DNA of 47,239 nucleotides from assembly GCA_945897435.1 (NCBI GenBank), contig CAMDFJ010000009.1:1-47239 (forward strand), written 5' to 3'. Origin of the DNA: Candidatus Kuenenia stuttgartensis. Its GTDB lineage: Bacteria > Planctomycetota > Planctomycetia > Pirellulales > UBA1268. The position numbers were made by a program, and so were the translations under genes. Under the pieces are notes generated by a model. That model was not told the origin of the DNA, made no database searches, and saw only the letters and a program-made list of their open reading frames with translations. Below are positions 14,966-22,511 of the stretch, in pieces (position 1 is the stretch's first letter; the number at the start of each line of letters is the position of its first letter).

Positions 14966-15893
14966 GGTGCCTCCAGCAGACTGCCTTCCCCTCGGCGAGA
15001 TTCGCCTGCTCGTGCTCGATGTCGACGGCACGCTGAGCAACAGCCGGCATGAGGTCAGCGACGCGACCTGCGCCGCCGTCAGGCAGGTTCAGGCGGCCGG
15101 CATCCGGGTCATGCTGGCCACGGGGCGGAGGTTTCGCGACGTGCTGCCGGTGGCGGAGCGACTCGGGGTTGTGGTCCCGCTGGTGACGGCTTCGGGCGCC
15201 CTGATCAAGGATCCCCTGACCCACAGGACCGTTGCCCGGGCAGGATTTGCTGACGGAGTTCTGCAGGGAGTCCTCCGCCTGATCGTGGACCGCGGACACG
15301 AGCCGATCGTCTACACGGACAGCTTCGCCCTTGGATACGACTTTCATTGTCGCAGTCTTGGCGGGACCGATCGGGCGGCGATCCCGGAAGGCCGCAGGGG
15401 TGTGGCCGAATATCTCGATCGCAACCGCGGTCTGGCCAATGTCCTCTCCGAATTGGAGTCGGCTCCTCCGGAGGGAGTGTTCGCGGGATTCACGATGGGC
15501 ACACAGGAAGAGATGCTCGACCTCGAACGCAGCCTCGACGCCCGCTGGCCCGGTGCCCTCTCGCTGCACACGATCCGCAGCCCGCGTTACCGCGACTGGA
15601 TGTGCGAGATTGCCCCGGCCGGCGTGACGAAGTGGTCGGGCGTGATGGCGTTGGCCGTGGGCTGGGGCATCGAACCGGGCGGAATCTGCGCCGTCGGGGA
15701 CGACGTCAACGATCTGCCCATGATCCGCGGCGCGGGCATCGGGATCGCGATGGGCAACGCCACGGCAGAAGTGCGGCGGGAAGCCGACCGGGTGGTCGCC
15801 ACCCATGACGACGGTGGGGTCGAAGAGGTGGCGGGAATGCTCCTTGCCGGGCTTTCCCAGACTGCGCCGCCTGAGGATGGCAACGCGGGTTGA
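14964..15893 (+). CDS. HAD-family hydrolase, Cof type
   Basis: Cytosolic phosphatase of the haloacid dehalogenase superfamily, Cof/IIB subgroup; 309 residues, which is slightly long. Motif 1 is LVLDVDGTLSN with the nucleophile Asp, motif 2 is in MLATGRRF, motif 3 is the Lys of GVTKWSGV, and motif 4 is GDDVNDLPM, followed by the typical GIAMGNATAEVRREAD. The cap domain lies between residues of about 90 and 200. Substrates of Cof proteins are sugar phosphates, nucleotides or flavin phosphates; the specific one cannot be told. ATG 14964 begins within the palindrome CCATGG shared with the divergent ferredoxin gene. Confidence 0.9.
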   Translation: MVPPADCLPLGEIRLLVLDVDGTLSNSRHEVSDATCAAVRQVQAAGIRVMLATGRRFRDVLPVAERLGVVVPLVTASGALIKDPLTHRTVARAGFADGVLQGVLRLIVDRGHEPIVYTDSFALGYDFHCRSLGGTDRAAIPEGRRGVAEYLDRNRGLANVLSELESAPPEGVFAGFTMGTQEEMLDLERSLDARWPGALSLHTIRSPRYRDWMCEIAPAGVTKWSGVMALAVGWGIEPGGICAVGDDVNDLPMIRGAGIGIAMGNATAEVRREADRVVATHDDGGVEEVAGMLLAGLSQTAPPEDGNAG

Positions 15894-15974
15894 GCAGCCG
15901 TCGGACTTCTTCTATAAGCCCACGTCCTCTTTCCCCGGATCGAACCCCCGAACGCGGCCTCGCCGCGGCCGCAG

Positions 15975-16466
15975 ATGGATCTTTCACTCCGTCGTCCGAA
16001 TGCCTGCTGCCGCACGTCGGGCAGACAGTTTGCCGCCGGCGAGACGATCTACTCGGCGCTCGCCCGGACCGAGGGCGGACTGGAACGGTTCGATTACGGA
16101 TCCGAAGCCTGGCAGGGGCCTCCCGAGAACACGCTCGCCTGGTGGCGGTCTGCGTATCCCGAGCGTGAATCGGATGCCCAGATGCTCGCTCCAGTCGATG
16201 TGCTCCTCGATGTTCTCGAACAACTCGACGGCCTGCAGGACGAGGCACCGCTCCGCTATCTGCTCGCCCTGGAACTCGTCCGTCGTCGGACGCTCCGCAT
16301 GGTCGACCGGCCGACCGCCGACAGGCCGACCGAGGAGGTGCTTCAGCTGACCTGCCGGCGCCGCGAGAGCGAGTATCTCGTCGTCGTGGCCACGCCGCCG
16401 CCAGCCACCATCGCCGCGGTGCAGGCCCGACTCACCGGGCTGCTCTGGTCGGGAGGTGAGGCATGA
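15975..16466 (+). CDS. Conserved hypothetical protein with N-terminal Cys pair
   Basis: A 163-residue cytosolic protein without a recognised function. The N-terminus reads ACCRTSGRQFAAGETIYSAL, followed by a Trp-rich stretch with EAWQGPP and LAWWRSAYP and then by helices (VLLDVLEQL, LRYLLALELVRRR). I recall similar proteins, with a Cys-containing start and this Trp-rich stretch, from planctomycetes, which is memory and not a search. It overlaps the next gene by four bases (ATGA), so the two are translationally coupled and probably act together. Confidence 0.65.
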   Translation: MDLSLRRPNACCRTSGRQFAAGETIYSALARTEGGLERFDYGSEAWQGPPENTLAWWRSAYPERESDAQMLAPVDVLLDVLEQLDGLQDEAPLRYLLALELVRRRTLRMVDRPTADRPTEEVLQLTCRRRESEYLVVVATPPPATIAAVQARLTGLLWSGGEA

Positions 16467-17380
16467 CCAAGCCGAGCCAACGACGCCCCCCATCGGCAGC
16501 CGGAATGCTTGCGGCGATCGTGATCGCGGTGGCCTGCAGCGGCGCGACCTGCCCGCAGGTGCTGCGGGGCTATCAGGTCGGCACCATGCCGCTGCCGAGG
16601 GCGCTCCCCGCGCAGGCAACGCTCGACCAGATCATCGCCGGCGTGCATGACAACACGCAGCGGGTTCGCACCTACATGGCGCCCCAGGCAGTGCTCGTCG
16701 TGCCGGGCGTGCCTCGACTCTCGGCCCAGGTCGCCTGCGAGCCGCCGCGGAGATTCCGCCTCAGAGCCCAGACGACCGTCACCGGCAGCGAACTCGACAT
16801 CGGCAGCAACGACGACCTCTTCTGGCTCTGGATTCGACGGCACCAGCCCCCCGTGATGCTTTTCTGCCGCCACGACCGCTATGCACAGTCGTCGGCACGG
16901 CGGCTCCTCCCACTCCGTGCCGATTGGATGCCGGAGCTTCTCGGGCTGGTGAACTTCCGCCCCGAGGACCGGCACGAGGGGCCGTTCCCCGTGCCCGACG
17001 GCAGGCTCGAAATCCGTAGCCGCATCCAATCGCCCGACGGCGAGCTGCTCAAATCGACGCTGGTCGACGGCACCACGGGCCTTGTCGTGGAGCAGCACCT
17101 TTTCACGGCATCGGGCGAGCGGCTGGCGAGCGTGCGGACGAGCAAGCATCGCGTCGACCCGCCCTCGGGTGCCGCCCTGCCGCGGCAGGTCGAGGTGTCG
17201 TGGCCCGCCTCAGGCATCGAATTCAAGCTGGAACTCTCGACGATCACGACGAACACGCCCTCGACAGATCCCGGGCAACTCTGGCAGATGCCGGCCTACG
17301 AGGGCTACGAGCCGGTCGATCTGGCCGACCCTGCCGTGGTCATCGGCCCGCCCCAGGCGCAGGCCGCCGTCGACCGCTGA
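16463..17380 (+). CDS. Secreted/lipoprotein with LolA-like features, unknown
   Basis: A 305-residue exported protein. Residues 13-30 form a signal core (AGMLAAIVIAVACSG) with a Cys that could be a lipobox, and a second Cys at TCPQV. The mature part shows an initial helix (LDQIIAGVHDNTQRVRTY) followed by beta-strands, with LEIRSRI and later LSTITTNTP, the pattern seen in LolA/LolB-like or DUF4292-like lipoprotein carriers. That is a structural guess. The start overlaps the previous stop codon by four bases and has GGGAGGTGAGG just upstream. It ends ten bases before the convergent sigma factor gene. Confidence 0.6.
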   Translation: MTKPSQRRPPSAAGMLAAIVIAVACSGATCPQVLRGYQVGTMPLPRALPAQATLDQIIAGVHDNTQRVRTYMAPQAVLVVPGVPRLSAQVACEPPRRFRLRAQTTVTGSELDIGSNDDLFWLWIRRHQPPVMLFCRHDRYAQSSARRLLPLRADWMPELLGLVNFRPEDRHEGPFPVPDGRLEIRSRIQSPDGELLKSTLVDGTTGLVVEQHLFTASGERLASVRTSKHRVDPPSGAALPRQVEVSWPASGIEFKLELSTITTNTPSTDPGQLWQMPAYEGYEPVDLADPAVVIGPPQAQAAVDR

Positions 17381-17389
17381 CCGCTTCGG

Positions 17390-18091
17390 TCAGGTGGCAG
17401 GCAGACTGCCGGCACGCATCTTCTGGCGGGCCTTGGAAAGGGCCGGCCCGATCGAACCGATCGGCAATCCAGTCAGGCGGCTGATCTCGCCGTAGCTGCG
17501 TGCCTCGAGGTGATGGAGCCGCACGAGCCTGGCCTCGGCATCGTCGAGCCGTCCGAGCAGTGTCTCGATCTCCTCGCGGTCGGCCGCCAGACGCTCCTCA
17601 TCGTGGTGGTCCGGCGGGTCGGTTTTCATCGATACGGAATCGATGTTCCCGGGGCTGCGGCAGATCGAGCGGACGGCCACCCGGCGGGCGATCACCGTCA
17701 GGTAGCTCGGCAGGCTCGAACGGCCGGCGAAGGACCGCAGCACGGCGGCGTCGTTGCGGATGATCTCGACCAGGATCTCGGCCACGAGATCATCGCGATC
17801 CGCCGCTGCGAGCTGCTGCTGCCGTTGCCCGCAGGTTCGGTCGACGAGGTGGATGAACAGTCCGGCGAAACGACCGACAAAATCGTCCCAGCAACCGGGT
17901 GCGGACGCGAGACAGGCCTGCAGAAGCCGGCGATCCTCCGGCGAAACGACCTCCGCGGCCGACACGGCCTGCTCCTGCCCAGGCTGGCGGCCCGTTTTTT
18001 TTCCACCCGACTGGCCCAGTTCATCCGGCTGGCCCGGGGAACCCCGATCAGCCGGCTTCGGCAGGGCGTCGGATGCTGATTCGGCGGTCAT
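17390..18091 (-). CDS. ECF-type RNA polymerase sigma factor
   Basis: A 233-residue sigma factor of the extracytoplasmic function class. The first 50 residues are polar and not conserved. Region 2 covers about residues 60-140 ([20 protein letters not shown], then [14 protein letters not shown] and [14 protein letters not shown]). Region 4 is at the C-terminus, with [20 protein letters not shown] and the recognition helix [20 protein letters not shown] 18091 is preferred because GGAGGG lies eight bases upstream; an in-frame ATG at 18115 lacks such a site. No anti-sigma gene is adjacent. It is divergent from fdxA. Confidence 0.87.
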   Translation of the reverse strand: MTAESASDALPKPADRGSPGQPDELGQSGGKKTGRQPGQEQAVSAAEVVSPEDRRLLQACLASAPGCWDDFVGRFAGLFIHLVDRTCGQRQQQLAAADRDDLVAEILVEIIRNDAAVLRSFAGRSSLPSYLTVIARRVAVRSICRSPGNIDSVSMKTDPPDHHDEERLAADREEIETLLGRLDDAEARLVRLHHLEARSYGEISRLTGLPIGSIGPALSKARQKMRAGSLPAT

Positions 18092-18193
18092 GGATGCATC
18101 CCTCCGCGGAATCATAGAGGCCGTTTCCGGGCGGCACCAACGCCATTCCGAGAGGACTCAGGAAATCGCACGGAAATGCCGATTTCTGATTCG

Positions 18194-18222
18194 TTGACAG
18201 CCACCCGCGTGCATCCTACGAT
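18194..18222 (+). promoter_or_regulatory. Sigma70-type promoter of fdxA
   Basis: TTGACA (18194-18199), a spacer of 17 bases and TACGAT (18217-18222). The -35 is a perfect consensus match. Transcription would start near 18229, giving a leader of about 67 bases before the fdxA ATG. Confidence 0.7.
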
Positions 18223-18295
18223 TCGCGCAGTTTGCCAGTTCTCCCAGACGGACATTTCGCTCTCCAGACATCACGCTCTCGAGGAGTCTTCGATC

Positions 18296-18568
18296 ATGAC
18301 GCACGTCGTTGCCGAGCCCTGTTTCGCCTGCAAGTACACCGACTGCGTGGTGGTCTGCCCAGTCGAATGCTTCTACGAAGGCGACAAGATGGTCTACATC
18401 CATCCTGACGAGTGCATCGACTGCGAGGCCTGCGTTCCGGAGTGTCCCGTCGAGGCCATCTTCCACGAGGACAACCTTCCGGCCGAGTGGAAGGACTTCA
18501 AGGAACTCAACGCTGAAATGTCGCCCCAGCTTCCGGTGATCACCGAGAAGAAGGATCCGCTCTGCTGA
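18296..18568 (+). CDS. fdxA: Seven-iron ferredoxin FdxA type
   Basis: Small cytosolic electron carrier of 90 residues with one [3Fe-4S] and one [4Fe-4S] cluster. The N-terminal cluster motif is in [18 protein letters not shown], where the second Cys of a normal CxxCxxC run is displaced, and the second motif is [16 protein letters not shown]. The C-terminal extension with WKDFKELN is typical for FdxA. ATG 18296 has GAGGAG ten bases upstream. The frame is open upstream, but the conserved start THVVAEPC fixes this codon. Its partner is unknown; no oxidoreductase is adjacent. Confidence 0.93.
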   Translation: MTHVVAEPCFACKYTDCVVVCPVECFYEGDKMVYIHPDECIDCEACVPECPVEAIFHEDNLPAEWKDFKELNAEMSPQLPVITEKKDPLC

Positions 18569-18602
18569 GCCGGCTCGGGACGCCAGCCAGAGTTGACCAG
18601 GG

Positions 18603-19262
18603 CTATTTGAGGTCGACGAGCCAGTAGGCGTTGTCGACGAAACTCTTCCAGCTTTGATACTTCGGATTCCCCAGCTTGATCGAAAGCAGGGGGCTTCGCT
18701 TCGGCTTCACCGGCTGGCGGATCATCTGCATCCGGGCCTCCTGCGGTGTTCTGCCACCCTTGCGGACGTTGCAGGCGACGCAGGCGCAGACGATGTTCTC
18801 CCAACTCGTGTTGCCGCCCCGGCTCCGAGGCACGACGTGGTCGAGGGAGAGTTCGCTGGTCGGGAAGTTGTTGCCGCAATACTGGCACTGGTTGCCGTCG
18901 CGTGCAAAGACGTTGCGACGGTTGAACCGCAGCCTTTGCCTCGGCCCCCTGTCGCAGGCGACCAGTCGAATCACCCGCGGTGCCTGGAGGTCGTAGCCGA
19001 CGGCGCGGACCCAGTCCTGCTCGGGTGTCCGAAAAGAGGACTGGAGGGCGGAGAGTTGCCGCCAGGATTCGAGCGAGTGGGCCGCGTACTGCCCCTCTTC
19101 GATGTGGACAACCTCCGCCAACTGGCGAAACAGCAGCGTGATCGCGCGGCGAACGTTCGTGATGTGCACCGCCACGAAGGAACGGTTGAGCACCAGCACG
19201 CTCAGGCAGAGCGGGCTCTGGGGCGAGACTGGCGAGTGAACCGGGATTGCGAGTCCGGACAT
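18603..19262 (-). CDS. HNH endonuclease family protein
   Basis: A 219-residue protein with an HNH nuclease domain in the C-terminal half: RRNVFARDGNQCQYCGN, then LSLDHVVPRSRGG, NTSWENIVCACVACN and VRKGGRTP. Two CxxC pairs (CQYC and CVAC) bind structural zinc. The N-terminal 100 residues are helical and less conserved. ATG 19262 is supported by GAGGAAG seven bases upstream. Stand-alone HNH proteins of this shape are common in planctomycetes and cyanobacteria; roles in DNA repair or phage defence are possible but not shown. It converges on fdxA. Confidence 0.88.
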   Translation of the reverse strand: MSGLAIPVHSPVSPQSPLCLSVLVLNRSFVAVHITNVRRAITLLFRQLAEVVHIEEGQYAAHSLESWRQLSALQSSFRTPEQDWVRAVGYDLQAPRVIRLVACDRGPRQRLRFNRRNVFARDGNQCQYCGNNFPTSELSLDHVVPRSRGGNTSWENIVCACVACNVRKGGRTPQEARMQMIRQPVKPKRSPLLSIKLGNPKYQSWKSFVDNAYWLVDLK

Positions 19263-19632
19263 CGACGTCTTCCTCGGAAGAGATTCCCTCGAAAAGGCCT
19301 TCCTTCGTGAAGCACGAGTTTAGTCGCCCCACCCAGACCACGCCAAATCCTCACATCAGCCACGACCGCCCCGAATGCCGACTCCGGTTTGGGGGCCGAC
19401 CGGCGTCTTGCTCGAAAGGTCGTTCGTACGCAAGGCTTGCCTTGAACGGAGGTTGCAGGCAGACTCGGGTGCTGGGAACGGTGTCTGGCCAATGCCAATC
19501 ACGATCCGAGGCCGAGGCCCATCGTGAGTCGGCGAAAGCGCCGTTCCCCAGCAGAGGATCGAACCGCAAAACGATCACCCGATCTGGATTCCCGATCGGC
19601 TGATCAACCCAAAAGAACCCGGAGAAAGCCAG
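19263..19632. other. Divergent intergenic region
   Basis: These 370 bases separate the HNH gene and the CxxC protein gene, which diverge. Promoters for both should lie here, but no clear -35/-10 pair was found. No gene, tRNA or repeat was recognised. Confidence 0.4.
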
Positions 19633-19956
19633 ATGCTCCATTACTCCTGTGACATCTGCAAGCGGCCAATCAATGCCCACGCAGATGTCAGACACGTCCT
19701 CAAAATCGAGGTTTTTCCAGCCGTCGAAGACATCGCCGGCGGTTGCTGCGACGGAGGAGAGTCGGACAGCGACCACCTGGAAGAGATGCAGGACCTGCTC
19801 GAAAGCATCGACGAGCAGACAAGCGACGCCAACGTTTCCTTCGACGACGGCACCCGCTCGATGCGTTTCGATCTCTGCGATGCCTGCCGGCAGCGGTTCG
19901 TGATGAACCCGCTGGGCATCAAGTCGGGCAAGCAACTCGACTTCAGCAATAACTAG
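19633..19956 (+). CDS. Putative zinc-binding protein with two CxxC motifs
   Basis: A 107-residue cytosolic protein. It starts with MLHYSCDICKRPINAHADV and ends with a second pair in FDLCDACRQRF, so one zinc could be held by the two CxxC knuckles. The middle is acidic and helical (SDHLEEMQDLLESID) and has a CC pair. I associate this layout with small planctomycete proteins of unknown role. GGAGAAAG just upstream supports the start. The stop codon lies in the first arm of the hairpin array that follows. Confidence 0.7.
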   Translation: MLHYSCDICKRPINAHADVRHVLKIEVFPAVEDIAGGCCDGGESDSDHLEEMQDLLESIDEQTSDANVSFDDGTRSMRFDLCDACRQRFVMNPLGIKSGKQLDFSNN

Positions 19957-20006
19957 CTCCACGCAAACACACGGCATACTGCCGTTGTTTGCTTGGCCGG
20001 CTAGTT
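19951..20006. repeat. First hairpin of the array (bulged stem inside an outer inverted repeat)
   Basis: The arms GCAAACA-C-ACGGCA and TGCCGT-TGTTTGC (19963-19992) pair over 13 bp with one bulged C and a TAC loop. It is enclosed by AACTAGC (19951-19957) and GCTAGTT (20000-20006), a perfect 7-bp inverted repeat that includes the TAG stop of the preceding gene. Confidence 0.85.
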
Positions 20007-20085
20007 ACACGGAAAATCTCGGCATCCTGCCGAATTTTCCTTGGCGACCTCCGGTCGCTGGTGATCACACGGCCCTCCGGGCCTG
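20006..20085. repeat. 80-bp direct repeat, copy 1, made of three hairpins
   Basis: The unit holds three stems that each have the loop TCC. Stem one has the arms GGAAAAT-C-TCGGCA and TGCCGA-ATTTTCC with one bulged C (20011-20040). Stem two is GCGACC/GGTCGC (20044-20058). Stem three is GGCCC/GGGCC (20071-20083). A GTGATCAC palindrome (20061-20068) lies between stems two and three. Confidence 0.92.
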
Positions 20086-20102
20086 ACCTCTGTCCGATGT
20101 GG

Positions 20103-20120
20103 GACAGGCTTCAGCCTGTC
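20103..20120. repeat. Perfect inverted repeat between the two 80-bp copies
   Basis: GACAGGCT and AGCCTGTC pair perfectly around two bases. It lies in the 45-bp spacer between the two repeat copies. Confidence 0.85.
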
Positions 20121-20130
20121 GTAACGCTCC

Positions 20131-20210
20131 TACACGGAAAATCTCGGCATCCTGCCGAATTTTCCTTGGCGACCTCCGGCCGCTGGTGATCACACGGCCC
20201 TCCGGGCCTG
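20131..20210. repeat. 80-bp direct repeat, copy 2
   Basis: Identical to copy 1 over 80 bases except for one T to C change at 20180, which turns one base pair of the second stem into an A-C mismatch. The copies are 125 bases apart, start to start. The next gene begins 147 bases downstream, and the remaining sequence shows no clear promoter. Confidence 0.92.
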
Positions 20211-20356
20211 GCGCGGTGTGCTGGTTCTCACCTCGGCAGGAAAAAACCGGGTCTCTCAATCGGGCGCCACGGCGGGCGGGTTCCGTTTCGGCAAAACTCG
20301 CCGTAACCTTGCGGACAGATTTCGACCGTCACCCTCATACGGAGCATGCAGACCCG

Positions 20357-21427
20357 ATGGCCGCCACCAAACTCAAGATCGCCTCGATTCCCGGAGATGG
20401 CACTGGCCCCGAGGTGACGGCCGAGGCGATGAAGGTGTTGGCTGCGGTCGCGAAGATCGACGGATTTGGCTTCGAGGTCGAAACGCTCGACTGGGGTGGC
20501 GACCGCTACCTGAAGACGGGCGAGATCATTCCCGAGGGTGGTCTCGATCTGCTGCGGTCGAAGGATGCGATCTTCCTGGGTGCGATCGGACATCCCGGGG
20601 TGGCGCCGGGCATTCTCGAAAAGGGCCTGCTGCTCGACCTCAGGTTCAAACTCGATCAATACATCAACCTTCGGCCGGTAAAACTGCTCCCCGGCGTGGA
20701 AACGCCGCTGGCCGGACGCGGGCCGAAGGACATCGACTTCGTCGTGGTCCGCGAGAACACCGAGGACCTCTACTGCGGCGTTGGCGGCTACCTCAAGAAG
20801 GGCACGCCCGACGAGGTCGCGGTGCAGCAGGCCATCTACACGCGAAAGGGATGCGAACGCTGCATCCGCTGGGCGTTTGACTACACGCGAAAGCGGAACA
20901 GCCCCAAGAAGACGCTCACGCTGGTCGCCAAGACGAACGTGCTCACCTTCGGCCACGATCTCTGGTGGCGGACGTTCCAGGAGGTGGCCAAGGACTATCC
21001 GGACGTGAAGACCGACTACAACCACGTCGATGCCTGCTGCATGTGGATGGTCAAGAATCCTGATGCCTATGACGTGATCGTCACCACCAACATGTTTGGC
21101 GACATCATCACCGACCTCGGGGGTATCCTTCAGGGCGGCATGGGCGTGGCCGCCGGTGCCAACCTCAACCCCGACAAGGGGGGCGTCAGCATGTTTGAAC
21201 CGATGGGGGGAAGCGCGCCCAAGTACACCGGCCAGAACGTGATCAATCCGATGGCCGCGATCAACGCGATGGCGATGCTGCTCGAGCACAGCGGGCACCC
21301 CGCCTCGGCGGCGAAGATCGACCGAGCGGTGGCCGAGGTGACGGGCACGAAGATGAAAAGTCAGGCGGCCGGCAAGATGGGCCACGGCACCCGCGAGATC
21401 GGCGACCTCGTGGTGGCTGCAATCTGA
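20357..21427 (+). CDS. Isopropylmalate/isocitrate dehydrogenase family enzyme
   Basis: NAD(P)-dependent decarboxylating dehydrogenase, 356 residues. The N-terminal SIPGDGTGPEVTAEAM, the substrate region LLLDLRFKLDQYINLRPV, FVVVRENTEDLYCG, the metal-binding Asp residues in TTNMFGDIITDLGG, and the cofactor loop GGSAPKYTGQ identify the family. The LLxLRxxLDxYxNLRP pattern favours isopropylmalate dehydrogenase, while RENTEDLY is more like isocitrate dehydrogenases, so the substrate stays open. ATG 20357 begins the conserved sequence; GGAG is 12 bases upstream. It converges on the Gfo/Idh gene. Confidence 0.85.
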   Translation: MAATKLKIASIPGDGTGPEVTAEAMKVLAAVAKIDGFGFEVETLDWGGDRYLKTGEIIPEGGLDLLRSKDAIFLGAIGHPGVAPGILEKGLLLDLRFKLDQYINLRPVKLLPGVETPLAGRGPKDIDFVVVRENTEDLYCGVGGYLKKGTPDEVAVQQAIYTRKGCERCIRWAFDYTRKRNSPKKTLTLVAKTNVLTFGHDLWWRTFQEVAKDYPDVKTDYNHVDACCMWMVKNPDAYDVIVTTNMFGDIITDLGGILQGGMGVAAGANLNPDKGGVSMFEPMGGSAPKYTGQNVINPMAAINAMAMLLEHSGHPASAAKIDRAVAEVTGTKMKSQAAGKMGHGTREIGDLVVAAI

Positions 21428-21503
21428 CAGACCGTGCCGATCACCACGCGGCTTCGGAACCGGTGGTACAGAGCAGCCCCGAGCCAGCGGCATTCCAGAG
21501 GAG

Positions 21504-22511
21504 TCAGACGCGCACGCGACGGCCTTCCCGCTGGCTTTCGGCCGCCGCCTGAACGACCTCCATGGCGCGGAGTGTGTCGTCGAGGCCGCTGACCGCTCGG
21601 ACGAGACTGGTCACCTTTCGGTGAAACTGCACGAGCATGCACTCGCCGACGGGCCGCTCACTCTCGAGCGACTCCTGATGCCGTCCCATGGAGTCGAACC
21701 AGACGAGGCTCGAGGGCAGGTCGATAAACGCGATCCCGTTGTCGCAGACCACCTGCAGGCCGGGCGGGGGGCGGAACCCGACCGCCTCCTCCCACTGCCG
21801 CGGCATGTAGTAGCCGCAGCTGATCTGGGCCAGCGGGCCGTCGCCAGAGCGTCCGGTTGTCGAGAAGTCGAGGCTCATCATCTGGTAATCGTCGATGTCC
21901 GCAGCGGGCGTCTCGGCATGCCGCACGGCGACGACGCTCGTCGGCTCGACGCCCGCCACGTAGCGGCACCAGTCGACGAGTTCCATCAGATCGCGGGCCT
22001 CGCTCGATGGGTCGCGGGCCGGCGCGGTTGGATGACCTCCGGAGAGAGGCACCCGCCGATGACAGAAGAGCATCTTCGGGCGACCGAGTCGCGTGGCGAT
22101 CAACTCCTTGAGGCGAACGGTCGCCGATGCATGCCGCCTCGGCAATTCCGCCATGAAGGCGATCCCGGATTCATCGACCCGGCGCCGGAGCAGTTCGGCC
22201 GCTGCCGGCTCGAGCGGAAACGAGATCGCCGAATACACGGCCTTGCCGAAGTCGCAGGCGGCCAGGATCGGGGCTGTGCCATACCACTGATCGGCCAGAT
22301 AGAGGATTCCGTCGATGTCTTCCCGGGCGGTGAGGGCCCTGTATCCGTCGACGGCGACGGTGCCGAGTTCCCCGGCAGCCCGCGAGGCAAGGTGGCCGAC
22401 CTGCTCGCAGACGCCGCGGACCTCGAAGCGATCCGCCAGCGACCGCAGCGCCGGCAGGTAGCGGGTATCCCAGTGGCTGCCCAGGCCGACGATGCCAACT
22501 CGGAGCTTCAT
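21504..22511 (-). CDS. Gfo/Idh/MocA family oxidoreductase
   Basis: Predicted NAD(P)-dependent sugar-type oxidoreductase of 335 residues. The N-terminal Rossmann motif is VGIVGLGSHWDTRYL, followed by DGILYLADQWYGTAPILA and by GKAVYSAISFPLEP, where the usual EKP motif of the family is not kept in its normal form. The C-terminal half is the alpha/beta domain of the family (ISCGYYMPRQW). No signal peptide is visible. ATG 22511 overlaps the purD stop codon as ATGA and has GGAGG ten bases upstream, so it is translationally coupled to purD. The substrate is unknown. Confidence 0.82.
   Translation of the reverse strand: MKLRVGIVGLGSHWDTRYLPALRSLADRFEVRGVCEQVGHLASRAAGELGTVAVDGYRALTAREDIDGILYLADQWYGTAPILAACDFGKAVYSAISFPLEPAAAELLRRRVDESGIAFMAELPRRHASATVRLKELIATRLGRPKMLFCHRRVPLSGGHPTAPARDPSSEARDLMELVDWCRYVAGVEPTSVVAVRHAETPAADIDDYQMMSLDFSTTGRSGDGPLAQISCGYYMPRQWEEAVGFRPPPGLQVVCDNGIAFIDLPSSLVWFDSMGRHQESLESERPVGECMLVQFHRKVTSLVRAVSGLDDTLRAMEVVQAAAESQREGRRVRV

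Noticed and set aside
15920-15960. Possible tRNA T-arm on the minus strand near 15930 (GGTTCGATCC)
   Set aside because: The flanking bases do not form a T-stem and no acceptor, D or anticodon arm can be placed.
19951-20210. Hairpin array as a CRISPR array or integron attC site
   Set aside because: There are only two long repeats, no unique spacers of constant size, no cas or integrase gene, and no typical attC core sites.
19989-20259. Short open frames within the hairpin array
   Set aside because: They merely translate the two 80-bp repeats and have no ribosome-binding site; a structured repeat explains the sequence better.
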